The translations under genes were made by a program, and so were the position numbers. The notes under the pieces were generated by a model. It ran no database searches and was not told the origin of the DNA. It saw only the letters and a program-made list of their open reading frames with translations. Of a stretch of DNA of 64,000 bases, positions 25,760 through 37,562 are shown in pieces; the stretch's first letter is position 1; each line of letters begins with the position of its first letter. The DNA comes from Pyricularia pennisetigena (Eukaryota; Ascomycota; Sordariomycetes; Magnaporthales; Pyriculariaceae). The stretch covers positions 2,146,909-2,210,908 of the forward strand of contig NC_043743.1 of the NCBI RefSeq assembly GCF_004337985.1, read 5' to 3'.

Positions 25760-26363
25760 TGTGTGCTGGACTCCCTCTGTCTGCTTCGCATTATTGAGGA
25801 AGACCTCGTTTGCGGTTGGGTTGCTGTGACGCTGCGACGTTTGGCTTTGCTTTGAGCAATTCTTGAACTCTCAATCAAAAGTTCGCGCAAATGCAATGCG
25901 CCGCGTCTAGGAATTGAGACCTGGCGCGACTGCTGCACGCCTTGCTTTAGGTGTCATAGTGGATACAAGAATTCAAACATGATTGGCCCCAAGCATTAGA
26001 CTTGTGGGGGCGGGGCCTCAAAAGACCATGCATTCAAGGCTCTACTGTACCGAAGCTGTTCCAAGTCTAATAATCCACGCTAATTTATTTATACACATGT
26101 TCATCGTCATGAAACTCGCAACGTGTCTACGAAGCCGACTCTCCTCTTTTTTTTTTTTTTTCTTCTTCGATATCAGACGCAGCTGCGTAATATACTAAAC
26201 TACCTGAGTTTGGGCAAACAGAAATCCCCATGAAAATCGTAAACACCTCGACATCACACACAGACCCTCGACGTCGACTGGAAATCAAGTTTCGGCGCCA
26301 TCCGCCCCCCATAATCGAAACACCTACGCCACCGTCGATGTGATACAAAACTGTTCAGTCAAG
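25760..26363. promoter_or_regulatory. Shared divergent promoter region of HIR1 and the Saf4-like gene
   Basis: 604 bases separate the two divergent start codons. A T run (26146-26161) is the clearest element. No gene lies between, and no conserved operator was identified. Confidence 0.5.
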
Positions 26364-27566
26364 ATGCAGGGCTTCAACATGGGGCGTTACGTCCCGCCAG
26401 ACGTCGAAGGCACCGTCACTGGAAACAAGCTGCACGGCAAGCACCCGCAGGGATCCCGCGCCCGTCACGGCGGCGGCGCACTCACGGTCCGCTTCGAGAT
26501 GCCCTTCCCCGTTTGGTGCGAGGGCTGCCCCCAGGAGACCCTCATAGGCCAGGGCGTGCGCTTCAATGCCGTCAAGCGTCGCGTCGGCAACTACCACAGC
26601 ACACCAATCTTCTCCTTTGCCATCAAGCACCCCGCATGCGGCGGCGACATTGAGATCCGCACGGATCCGAAAAACACAGATTACGTCGTTGTCAGCGGCG
26701 GCAGGCGGAGGGAGCCTGGGCTCAGGAGTCAGGAGGGTGAGAGTCTTGTATCGGCGGCGGATCTAGCGAGGGCGAGCCTAGCGTCCATCGACGAGGCCAG
26801 GGGTGAGGTCAAGGACGAGAAGGCCAGGGAGGCCGCGTTTGCAAAGTTGGAAAAGACTATTGCGGACAGGGCAGCTCTCGCCCGCTCAACAAGCCGCGTC
26901 GAAGAGTTGGTGGACGTGTCGGCTCGGGCGTGGGACGACCCGTATTCCCGAAACTCGGAATTGCGAAAGACATTCCGTGCAGGGCGCAAAGAACGGGAGG
27001 CCATGGCCGTCAGCGACGAGGCTCTCAAGGACAAGATGAGCCTGGGGGACGAGGTTGTCCTTGGTCCGGAGACCGACTACGACAGGCGACTCGCCGCTCT
27101 GATGGATTACGGCAGTACCGACGGTGCCCGTGAAGGCGCCCGGGACGTCGCTGAGCTGGCCATGAGCAAGCCACTTTTCAGGGAGTCGGGACGTTCCGCA
27201 AGCCCAGCACAGTCCTCCAAGCCCAGAGAGAAAGGTAGGATTGGCGACCTGGGTGAAACGCCGCGGCGGGAGAAGCCTCGGATGCTCAAGGCAGATATTT
27301 CCAAAGAAAAGACACGAGACGGTCTCATTGGCGCGATCGCCCTGAACCAGAGGACGGCCAAAGATCCATTCTTAGAAGGTCTTTGGAACGAAAAACCCAA
27401 AAGACAACATATCATACCCGGACTCAAGCGAAAGCGGGATCCTCTCGTAGATGCCAGCAGCGACGAAGCTGCCAGGATTTCAGCCCATCCCCCAAAGCCG
27501 CCACAAGAAGTTTTGGCCAGGGCGGCGTCGCCCGCCTTGGTGATCTACGACTCGGACCAAGAATAA
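26364..27566 (+). CDS. saf4: Saf4/CCDC130-like splicing factor (CWC16/YJU2 family)
   Basis: Single exon, 400 residues. The frame is open upstream to 26340 but from a GTG. The first ATG, at 26364, gives MQGFNMGRYVPPD, the conserved family start, and was chosen. The conserved domain spans residues 1-120. A zinc site is formed by Cys52 and Cys55 (WCEGC) with His89 and Cys92 (KHPACGG), followed by the hallmark RTDPKNTDYVVVSGG. Residues from about 120 are charged and helical, typical of the C-terminal half. CCDC130 and Saf4 belong to the YJU2-related family of spliceosome-associated proteins; this sequence resembles CCDC130 more than YJU2. The function is nuclear pre-mRNA splicing, inferred from the family. 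Confidence 0.92.
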   Translation: MQGFNMGRYVPPDVEGTVTGNKLHGKHPQGSRARHGGGALTVRFEMPFPVWCEGCPQETLIGQGVRFNAVKRRVGNYHSTPIFSFAIKHPACGGDIEIRTDPKNTDYVVVSGGRRREPGLRSQEGESLVSAADLARASLASIDEARGEVKDEKAREAAFAKLEKTIADRAALARSTSRVEELVDVSARAWDDPYSRNSELRKTFRAGRKEREAMAVSDEALKDKMSLGDEVVLGPETDYDRRLAALMDYGSTDGAREGARDVAELAMSKPLFRESGRSASPAQSSKPREKGRIGDLGETPRREKPRMLKADISKEKTRDGLIGAIALNQRTAKDPFLEGLWNEKPKRQHIIPGLKRKRDPLVDASSDEAARISAHPPKPPQEVLARAASPALVIYDSDQE

Positions 27567-27841
27567 TAGCTCACGCTTTGCTGGTAATTATTCACTTTCG
27601 ATTTGCTACTTATGATACCCAGATAAAATCGTTTCATTGAGTCAGGCGTCCTTTCCGACCTTAAAAGGTCGTATTTAGAAACCGTTGCCGGTTGATACTC
27701 TACCGTAACCAAAACCAAAGAGAGTCGAGAATTCGTATTCCATTTTCACTTTCTGGCCCTCTGCTTGTGCGCGCCTGGTCGAGCAACTACAAACGCCGCA
27801 AAGGCTTTATGAGCGATGCCCCACGATCGTACAAGACTTAT
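27567..27841. other. Convergent intergenic region
   Basis: 275 bases between two convergent stop codons, probably holding overlapping 3' UTRs. Nothing else is seen. Confidence 0.6.
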
Positions 27842-29251
27842 CTACCAGTTGCAGAGCCAGCGGCGCCAGATCGGCAGCTCTTTCTCCGCGGACCGGCCCT
27901 GGTTTGCCTGAGCTTTCAAATCGCCATCGTCTGAGATGGTCTCGCTAATTCGAGCAGGACTCTCAACTTGTGCGGATTGGGACGCAGCGAGTGACTTGAT
28001 GGTTATGCTGAAGTCGCCCTCTTGCTTTTCAAAAAAGCTGCGTCACCAATATGCAGTTAGTAAGTAGCAGGAACAACAATACTGCAGGTCTTGAGCTCAT
28101 TTTGTATGGCTCTGTACGTACCTTCTCATCATAAAGGAGATCCGCTTGATGTTGGCCAGATCAAGTTTCGCATCTACCGGACGGCCTCTGTAGGTGGGCT
28201 TGAACTGATCAATGGGCATTTGCACCTGCTTCCTTTCGCCCACCTTGTCGCCATCTCCCAGCGCAATAAAATCATACTCCCAACTGACAGTGCTCTGCTC
28301 CTGACCATCCGGTCCGGTGGGCAGAATCTCGTTTTTGAGCGTAAGCGTATACGTCTTATTGTCGGCAGGAACCACGACATCTGCAATCAAGGCACACACG
28401 CCGGTCAGATCCACTAGAAAGGGATCAACCGTGCGCTGGGAAGCGAAGCCCGCGCCGCCAAGGGTCTTGGTGTCGAGGGTGCCACTGAAGGTGGCAGCCG
28501 TGCGGTCGGCGTTGACGGTCAAGTGCGAGACTGAACTGCCTCCGCGGACACGATCGTCGACAGCGGTGAACCCGGCCTCATCCCAAGGTCTGTGTGGCGT
28601 TGCGTTAGCTTCCTGCACGAAGAACGGGTTTGGAGACGGAAATAGAGAACGCGGAGTAAAGAGATGAATTATGTGTTGCGTGAGTCAGGCGACGGAACCT
28701 CCGCGCTCGCGCTTCGGCGTTAAAAAAACAAAACAATATGGAAAAGCGCGGAAGATTGAGTTGAGCATATTAGTCGTTGCGCGTTTGCTCATCCGATAGC
28801 CGGAAATGATATAGAAAATAACCACATGGGTACGATGCGCTTGCAGAGGCAGTACGATTCAGGGCCTGGAAGAGGCTAGACTGAGCCAAGGGCTGCAGAA
28901 TCGGATTTTGTCGAATTTGGAGTATGGGGAAGATGGAGTAAGCCAGACGACAGAAAACGGTATGAGCATGAGATGAACACCACAGAGTATGGCTGTTCTA
29001 GGCCTCGAGACAAAACGTTGGAGATGAATGGCAAAACGGAGACTCGTCGGAAGAATATCAAGATTTGTGCCAGATATGATTCTGCCATTGGGCTCAAGCA
29101 TGCAACAAGGCCAAATAATTGGAGAAAGACTTGGCCAGGCCAGGCCAGGAACCGCACGAGATATTATGGAACACCAAGAAAAAAAAAAAAAAAGAAGAAA
29201 AAAAGCTCAGACGTACTTGTCACCACCAAAAATGTATCGGTTCTCTGCCAT
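27842..29251 (-). CDS. CIA30-domain protein (NADH:ubiquinone oxidoreductase intermediate-associated protein 30 family)
   Basis: Exons 29251-29217, 28589-28122 and 28037-27842. Both junctions are in phase (GTACGT..ACAG, GTACGT..GCAG), giving 232 residues. The first exon is tiny (MAENRYIFGGDK), and the join produces GGDKPWDEAGFTAVDDRVRGGSS. DDRVRGGSS is the hallmark of the CIA30 domain, followed by a beta-rich core ending ISFMMRSFFEKQEGDF. The first intron is 627 bp, far longer than any other here, and contains a purine-rich A/G tract at 29172-29205. The frame stays open upstream to an ATG at 29425. Intermediate ATGs at 29311 and 29260 would add a hydrophobic segment (AVLLLLDWSLA), so the start is uncertain. 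CIA30/NDUFAF1 proteins assist complex I assembly; short fungal members like this one are poorly characterised. Confidence 0.85.
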
Positions 29252-32200
29252 GATGGACATGGCCAAGCTCCAGTCGAGAAGCAGGAGGACTGCGGACCAG
29301 GCCGCTCGCATAGAGATCTGTCCGTCTGGGCTGTGGTTGGTCGACAAGGGATCTATCTGTAGCGACGATAAGCCAAGTCCGTTCGGGGGCCAAAGACTAG
29401 GCTGAGCACCAACACCGCAGTCCAAGCTCGTTTTGGTAACCTTTAACTCCGGCTTGTGCGGGCATGCCCACCAAGTGCCATCATGTCAATAATCGTCATC
29501 CCGAACCAAGGATCCCGAATCGCGATAGGCTACTGTTGATAGCCTCCGGTCACAAAACATACCACGGTCAAAGGAGGGGCGTGTGCACCTTCTTCCTCAC
29601 CGGACCGCAGGGGGGAAGGACGGTGATTAAACACGAGGTACCCTAAAGTTGGCAGGATTGGTTGCCTAGAGAGCCGCAGATCCGATTGTTGAAAAGATTC
29701 GGTAGCGCTACTGACGATATCGCCGAAGGATGGTGGAGCGAGCGGGCAAGAAAATCAATATGATGGGAACAATAGAGACAAGAAAGAAGCTGGCTGGCTG
29801 GCAATCCGATATTGCCGTGGCCGCGTCAAGCGTTGAAAAGGCATGGAAAAAACAAACCAAAGCCAATGTTTAAAGTTTGAATGAATGCACGATGACGGGA
29901 TCGACACCCCACTCAGCTTAAGTCATTCATTTTCAAGCCCGAAAGCAGCTTGGAGGAGGGACAGTCCGCCCCTGCCCTGACAGCCAGGCGCGGGGACAGT
30001 ACAGCACAGCAAGGCGGCAGGCGAAACCTTGCCTGACTCGGGGATCGAATTTTTCGTTGGCCTTGGCATCGCGCCCTGGGTTAGGTGCAACAAAACACGA
30101 TTCTGTGCGGTTATCGCGGCTAAGCACGGATATCTGACATGCACTGCAAAACACTTTCGTCTCTTGTTTCACAAACACCTTAATTCTGAACTTCACATGT
30201 CCACTTTGGCATGTTTTCACCGGACGGAACAAGAGGGGGAGGAAAACCACACAGGGTAACACCGAAGAAAATGACCCTTCGTCGCATTTACCATGTAGAT
30301 GTGCGTAGATGTGCGTCGATGCGCGCAGTCTAGGCGCATCTTTGATCTTGATGAGCACTTTACTTGCCTGTGATATGCGATATCTGGCGGCGGTTCCGAT
30401 TGCCTCAAACCGTAAACTAGGATGAGTAGCCGTCTAGAAAGATGGAACAACCTGCTTTTACCTTGTATTTCTTATTCTTCGTGTGAAATCTTATTTCTAC
30501 TAAACTTCTTGTGCCAGAGGTGGCGCTATTAAATATGGCCGAATTAAGTCTCGGTGTACGACCGTTTTTTTTTCTTCTCTCAGGTCCTGGCGCGACACGC
30601 AGGCCCTCTAGCGCACGAGGCCAGGAGCCGCATTCATGTAATACTCATCCCATCGTCCGGCGCACGACTCGATTAGAATGAAGGAACTCTGCCTGGCCTA
30701 ATGTGAACAGAGTTTCGTCTAGTCCGGCTCACCACCCCTTGAACCCTGAAAGAAGGTCCTGTCAGAGAAGGGATTTTTGACTTTTGCTTGTAATTATAGT
30801 CTAGATCGTAGGGCTGGAAAAGGAAAAGAAGGAAGCTACTGTTCCCCGACATGAGGTGAGAACCTAAGATGAACCTAATCTTTGGGGGGTTTTTTTTTGG
30901 GGTGTTGCGCACTCATCCCTCATGTTATTCCCGCATTAACTCCTTCGTATTTGCGTATGCGCCGATAAATAGGGGTCTTTTTAGCGACTCACTCATCCAG
31001 AATATTGATTGCGCGGCTTTGGATTGGTAAGCGTGCCCCCAAAACAGAACGACTCATTCTCCTACAGCCGGGACCCATCGGTTCGCGGAGCGAACATGAA
31101 AACGGCGCCGGTCCGGTCCTAAGGTGTTCATGGCGATGCATTCGTCAGGCCCTGGCGGGTGAGGACTTTTCCGGGCAACTCCGCATGGCATGCTACGTGG
31201 GATCATAGTTCGCATATCGATGTTAGCTGTCACAGTCTCGGACGATTGAGACTATGATGTATACTTGCTCAGTGGACACGGCAAAGTCCCAATGAAATTC
31301 AATGGTGAAATGTCTTCAAAAAAAAAAAAAAATCTTGGTAAACATGAGGCTCAATTCAATTGACGGTCGGGCCCCCTTTACGTACCAGCTTGCCTGGCAA
31401 GCCTAGATATCCATGCCTCGAATTTCAGGCTATGCTGGTCGGATTATTCTGACAGACTCCTGTTGCAAAAGACGAAATGTGTACGGTATTCACCTAGGAA
31501 GCTGTAGAAATTTACACAGCGTTTCAGCCTGCCCAATCTAATTTTAACAGTGTCCCTCCAAAGCTATTGACCTACTTCATATCTATCCATTTGATATTAC
31601 TAATTAGTCCAGGTAGAAACCCACTCCGGGTCGCCGGCTATCGCACTTTTTGTTCTTTACCCCACCTTCCTCGTGGATTCTGGAGAACTTAGGACCGTTT
31701 CAATGGTACGACTATGACCGTGCTTCAAAAGCCGAAATTATGTTCGCTCATTATAACCCATAACTCCGTATGGTGTCGGCCGCTGCAAAGAAAGGGGCGA
31801 TATGCGTGGTACTTGTTTTCAAACTGTTATTCCACATTCAGGGTTGGCTTTTCACCTCGGGCGCTTAATTGCGGCCTATCCAAATTTAGTAATTAGTCTG
31901 GCAGTCCAGTTGTAGTGTCCTGGCTTGGCTTTTTGCCTTGCTACAACATACCAACCTACGTCCAGCTAGCGCTATTTTGAACTTGGCCGCCCATTTAAGC
32001 CCTCTAAAATTAGCAACATGCATTTGAGTGAATCCCACGAATCCTCAAAAATATTTACAAAGTACCACTCAAATACGAACAACGGTACTTTGTAAGAAGG
32101 CAAAACATAGTCTTGGCATATTCAACACCACGCGGTGCCTTACAATGGATACCCGTGCCTCATATCGGACCCTCGTCTCTCGCTCCCTGGAGATTTTGAT

Positions 32201-33260
32201 AAAACGGCAAGGCACAAACGTTACACGACAAGGTCATGCGACAGAATTAATCCTGGACACAGTAAACAGAGGACTCCTAATGATGGACATCAACCTCTTA
32301 GGCCCGACCCAAGCCGACGTTTTCCTTAAATCCGCCTTTTCCCCGGAGGGACGGCCACCCTTGTTGTTTCTTCTGTGGAGAGGAATGTGAAAGGATGCGG
32401 CGTGGCCAATCAGGATGGGCCTGGCGGTGGTGGGGGTACCGGTTCTGGGAATCCGCCGTTCGTTTCGGGGCGCCTCATTTCTCTTTTTGCGCCATTACGA
32501 ATGCTGCCAGTTCACGAGCCTTTCTAGATTGACCTTTGGTAATGGGACAGCCTTCCCATCTGCTACAATCGTATTTTTTTTTCTTGGTTTTCTTGTGTGG
32601 GTTGTCTCATCGCTGCTATTTGTCGTCTATTTTCCCAACTACTCTGGAGCCCAAAAAATACAGGATGCCTTGATGAGGAACAGAGGAGACAGAAAGGGAA
32701 GAAAAAGACAGTCCAAACGGGATATGCCGTCCAAACCACCACCTGTAGATCGATTCCATACGCGTATTCTACCTTCAAAGGCCGAACACTAGCGCCTAGT
32801 GGGTCGCCAAGGAGCCCCCAAGCTTCTGACGAAGTACCTACTCCCGTGGGAGATAAGAGGAGACAGAGACAAGGGGAGGAAGGCTGGAGAATAGAGAGGA
32901 TGAAGTGTACTTTGCATGGTACAGTATTATCATTGACCCGCCAAGAGGAACAAAAGTCCTCCAAGGCTCTTGGTCTGCACCGTTTTCCCGTCGGAGCTAC
33001 GCCCGTTCGGGACCGAACGATTGGCGCGTGTGGAGCATGGAGGCTTGTGAGGGTACTTTCCTGCAGGAAGCAAAAAAAGGGTGGGTATCGGGTGCTGGAC
33101 CCGCGCAAGGGGGGCCCATGGTATATGCATATCTGTAGGTACCTTACCTAGCAAAAGCTAGGTACGGAGCACTTGGTACGTGATGGGCAGTAGGGACGAG
33201 GCAAGGCAGCAGCGGCTGAAATCCCCAAAGAGCAACCCCCCGGCTCCATGTGGGCGATTG

Positions 33261-33262
33261 NN
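33261..33262. other. Assembly gap (2 N)
   Basis: Two unknown bases beside a C homopolymer in non-coding DNA. Confidence 0.95.
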
Positions 33263-34636
33263 CCCCCCTCCGCCCACGCAAGCCCCGTCCAAAGAAACAA
33301 AGTTGAGAAGAGGTTCAAGGTTCAAGGCAAGCATGTCCGTTTTTTTATTTTTCTCTCTTTTCTTGCGCTGGCAGCTCGGCCGAGATCAGCTTATTCAGGA
33401 CATGCATGAGAATCTTTTTTAGGTTTGTTCATCACTGACAAGGGCAACGGATTTGACCGTGATGTATAACCATGATTCGAAACTTGCGATAAACCGTTGT
33501 ATGATGATTCAAAAAGTCTCTCTCAGGAAGCTTTTCTAGGAGGGATGTCGAAGCGAGGGGAGGGATTGAGCTGCTGGTATGCTAAGACTTTTTTTCGGCA
33601 GAGTATTGGGTGCACGCACGTGGCGCTTGTGACGGTCCTGCCGGTCATCGATTTGCTATCCGTCTCACGGGTGAGATTCTTAAAAACAAAAAACAATTTT
33701 CTTCTGTGGTAAATCCCTAGAGCTTGCTCCAGGTACATACATGCGTTAATCGGTTTCTCATGTGGTTAGAACCCAATTATGAAGAAGATTTATGAAATAT
33801 ATAGAGCAGAAACAAAACAAAAAAGAGAGGGCTAAAAAAAATATCACCTGTAAACAAGCAAGTCAATTGGGATAGAAGCAACCGTCTCATCGGACTAACC
33901 CCACGACTCTAGACGCACGGCAACGCGCCAGCTGGCGGAACCCCTCGAGGATCTGAACCCTCCATCCGAATTACCTTGTTGGTCGGCGAAGACCGTCCTC
34001 GATCCAAACTCTCGTCGTAATCTCACCAGTTTTCCGCCCCTTTGCATCGGATGGCTTGCCACCACTTTGTTGACTTTGCATGACAAGTAGCCATAATTAA
34101 CTCATCACCAATCTACGTCTAGTAGTCACCTTGAGCTTCGTTGGAACGGTGAGCCCGACAAAAAAAAAGAAGTGAGAAGTGGTGAACAGAAAGAAAGAAT
34201 GCATTGTCTTTCTATATTGGATTGAAGACCTATGAATACCAGAATAAAAAGTATAGCCAAAAATAAAAACCCGAAATCCCTTTCTTCCTGAAGATGGTAA
34301 ATAAAAAATCCGTGTTCCGATCGCAGAGTGACCTTTTTGAAAAGAGTATATCCCTGATACAGAATGGAGGTGACAAAAAAGTATGTAACAAGAATCGAAA
34401 GGGTGCACCAAAAAGTGCCCAAAAGTTACCCGGGATAAGGTGGTAATCTGCGCCATCGCTGCCTGGGAAAGTACAAGAAAAAAGAAAGAACAAAAAAAAA
34501 ACGATCCGATCGTCATGATGCATTGCAAAACAACAAAAAAGAGTAAGAAAAAAAAATACCAAAATAAATCATCGACCGCGCCATCAGAACAAGCAATTAA
34601 AGCAAGTTAAATCATGGCCAGTGAGGCAGTGAAATT

Positions 34637-34690
34637 TGTTGTTGTTTTTGTTTGTTGTTTTTGTTTGTTGTTTTTGTTTGTTGTTTTTGT
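34637..34690. repeat. 13-bp tandem repeat in the bZIP 3' region
   Basis: About four copies of GTTTGTTGTTTTT on the plus strand, which reads AAAAACAACAAAC on the bZIP coding strand. It begins about 28 bases after the bZIP stop codon, so it probably lies in the 3' UTR. Confidence 0.85.
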
Positions 34691-34717
34691 ATTTTTGGTT
34701 TGCTTTTTCTCCCCCGC

Positions 34718-35937
34718 TTATTGCTGGATCATGCCCGGAGAAGCAGGCATCGATAAAGGAGTGGTCGGATACTCGTAACCAGAGTCTGAGCAGCTGGTTG
34801 AGTGGTCGAATCCGTGCGACAATGGTGGTGTCTGATTATGAAGTCGACGATCAGCCTCGGGGTTCTTCTCATCGGCGAGGCGGGGCGGGATGATAAGAAA
34901 GAGAAGCAGGAAATTTTGTTTGCAGACGAGGCAGGAAAGGTTGTGGAGGAGGATATGATGAAGTGGAGCGAGACTCGCGAGAGGCACTCACATGAGGATT
35001 CGAGTTGTCGTATGGCGCGGCTTGGCTGACTTCGATCCCCGGCATGTAGCCATAGTTGCCCATGTAGGGCGACATCTCCTCGCCATAACTAGGCTCCCGC
35101 TTGATGGCATCGCTGAAGTGTGTCATTGGAGGCAAAGTAACCGGGACCGTTGTCGGCACCAAGTATTCGCCGGTCGTGTAAGGCGGAGAAGTTGTGGCGC
35201 CGTATGGGAGCATCATGTCCTCAGGGGGCGGGTAGGTGTAAAACAGCGAGGGCGGGCTGTGGCTGCGGTCCCGCTGCTCTGATGCATACGGCTGTGCGAA
35301 CAGAAGCTCATCATCAGGGTTCATGGGAGGAGTAAATTGCTCGGGGTAGGTCTTGGGAGGCGAGAGAGCAGCAGGCGGTGGTGAAGACTGCTGCTTTGCG
35401 GCCTTCTTTGGAGAGCGAGCCTTGCTGCCGCTCTTGGTGCTGGCCTTGGAGGTTGTGGTGATTGTGCTCTTCTCGTTGCCGTCGGTCGAAGCACCGTCCG
35501 AAGATCCGGCACGCCTCTCGAGGTCCTCCAGTCTCCTCTTGAGCTTCTTGCCTGCAAGTGAAGAAACGAACCATGTTAGTAAAAGAAAGAATTGTCCCTC
35601 ATGATCCGAAAACGGGTCACTTACGGTAGTTGCGCTGGGCAATGCGGTTTTGTATCCTCCTGCGCTCGGCAAGGTCGGAAATCTTGGTCCAGTCCTCATC
35701 CGGGTTGGCTGAAGCGCTAAATGCGCTGCTGGTTCCCGAGTATTGCCTAGGAGCCGGAGCGGGCGCGTAGGCGGCGTAGTGGTGGTGTTGGGGCATGGCA
35801 AACATGTTGACGGGCGGTGGCAGCTTGCCCGAAGTGTCTTCTGGGTTGTAGTAGTGGTGGGACATACGCGAGGCGTCGTAGTAGGACTCGTGAGGATCGA
35901 ATGTGGTGGGAACAGCAGGATAGAGATGACTGATCAT
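34718..35937 (-). CDS. bZIP transcription factor with short zipper
   Basis: Three exons: 35937-35625, 35551-34992 and 34867-34718, giving 340 residues. Intron 1 is 74 bp (GTAAGT..GCAG). Intron 2 is 124 bp (GTGAGT..GATGAG); its acceptor could also be 3 bases later, which would only remove a Lys. The basic region ERRRIQNRIAQRNYR carries the bZIP signature Asn97-x7-Arg105. The first intron splits the Arg105 codon. After it only KKLKRRLEDLERRA follows before a Ser/Thr/Lys-rich run, so leucines 108, 112 and 115 give barely one or two heptads. The flanks are rich in Pro, Tyr, Ser and His. The C-terminus GYEYPTTPLSMPASPGMIQQ is recovered only when intron 2 is removed. It is a nuclear DNA-binding regulator by family; the target genes are unknown. 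It sits between two long non-coding regions. Confidence 0.9.
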
Positions 35938-36577
35938 GGGAGCAACTCTAAGGGGGTAAAGCTGATGTAGGATGAGGAAGTGATGATAGTTTTATAAAAA
36001 CCAACGAGTAGACCTCTTTGTATTTGTTTCGAACCGGTTTGCTGTGTGATGGTGGTATAGCATCTTTCGAGATTTGAATCCTTTGCAGCGGGGGGAATGA
36101 GGCACATAAATATCCAGCGACAGGTTTACCAAAGGTGGGAGAGGCGTGGGCGCAAGAAGGTCCCATCGCAGCAGGCGTGAAGCAAGCGAACCGCACCCGC
36201 GCTCGCGGAATCAACACCAAGGGGGACCCCTTGTATGGGGGGACTCGACTTTTGGCAGCGCTCGATACACCCCTCCTCTATGAGAGATGCGATGCGAGCC
36301 TGTGCATCCCGCCATTTTCTACACTCCCCCGTGGTGGTGTGTGGTGTGGGAGACATTAGCCAAAGACAAGCCTTGGAACCAGGGTAGGGTTGTAGCCTGG
36401 TATTGACCAGCTAAGTCTATCCCAGCCCTGCGCAGCTAAAGAATGGCTTGGGGACTGGGGTGTGGGTGTGACCAAGAAACGGGAAGAAGGCGGAGACTGT
36501 GGTTTGGGGTCAATTTGGTCCGGAGTTTTGCTGCATCAAGCTACTTTTTACATACCGGAACTGTTCTGCATGCTACC

Positions 36578-37562
36578 NNNNNNNNNNNNNNNNNNNNNNN
36601 NNNNNNNNNNNNNNNNNNNNNNNNNNNNNNNNNNNNNNNNNNNNNNNNNNNNNNNNNNNNNNNNNNNNNNNNNNNNNNNNNNNNNNNNNNNNNNNNNNNN
36701 NNNNNNNNNNNNNNNNNNNNNNNNNNNNNNNNNNNNNNNNNNNNNNNNNNNNNNNNNNNNNNNNNNNNNNNNNNNNNNNNNNNNNNNNNNNNNNNNNNNN
36801 NNNNNNNNNNNNNNNNNNNNNNNNNNNNNNNNNNNNNNNNNNNNNNNNNNNNNNNNNNNNNNNNNNNNNNNNNNNNNNNNNNNNNNNNNNNNNNNNNNNN
36901 NNNNNNNNNNNNNNNNNNNNNNNNNNNNNNNNNNNNNNNNNNNNNNNNNNNNNNNNNNNNNNNNNNNNNNNNNNNNNNNNNNNNNNNNNNNNNNNNNNNN
37001 NNNNNNNNNNNNNNNNNNNNNNNNNNNNNNNNNNNNNNNNNNNNNNNNNNNNNNNNNNNNNNNNNNNNNNNNNNNNNNNNNNNNNNNNNNNNNNNNNNNN
37101 NNNNNNNNNNNNNNNNNNNNNNNNNNNNNNNNNNNNNNNNNNNNNNNNNNNNNNNNNNNNNNNNNNNNNNNNNNNNNNNNNNNNNNNNNNNNNNNNNNNN
37201 NNNNNNNNNNNNNNNNNNNNNNNNNNNNNNNNNNNNNNNNNNNNNNNNNNNNNNNNNNNNNNNNNNNNNNNNNNNNNNNNNNNNNNNNNNNNNNNNNNNN
37301 NNNNNNNNNNNNNNNNNNNNNNNNNNNNNNNNNNNNNNNNNNNNNNNNNNNNNNNNNNNNNNNNNNNNNNNNNNNNNNNNNNNNNNNNNNNNNNNNNNNN
37401 NNNNNNNNNNNNNNNNNNNNNNNNNNNNNNNNNNNNNNNNNNNNNNNNNNNNNNNNNNNNNNNNNNNNNNNNNNNNNNNNNNNNNNNNNNNNNNNNNNNN
37501 NNNNNNNNNNNNNNNNNNNNNNNNNNNNNNNNNNNNNNNNNNNNNNNNNNNNNNNNNNNNNN
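36578..37562. other. Assembly gap (985 N)
   Basis: 985 unknown bases. A gene, or part of a repeat, could be hidden here. Open frames that run across it are artefacts. Confidence 0.99.

Larger units (their letters stand above)
29252..34717. other. Gene-free region between the CIA30-like and bZIP genes
   Basis: About 5.5 kb without a gene I can support. It holds T and A homopolymers (30565, 31318-31333), a 2-base N gap (33261-33262) and several TAGGTAC-type motifs (for example 33135-33141 and 33158-33165). The last stretch next to 34717 includes the 13-mer repeat in the bZIP 3' region. Open frames here look random. Confidence 0.5.

Noticed and set aside
33895..33985. Possible tRNA T-arm (GGTTCAGATCC on the minus strand)
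   Set aside because: The B-box match is imperfect, and no acceptor stem, A box or anticodon arm could be folded around it.
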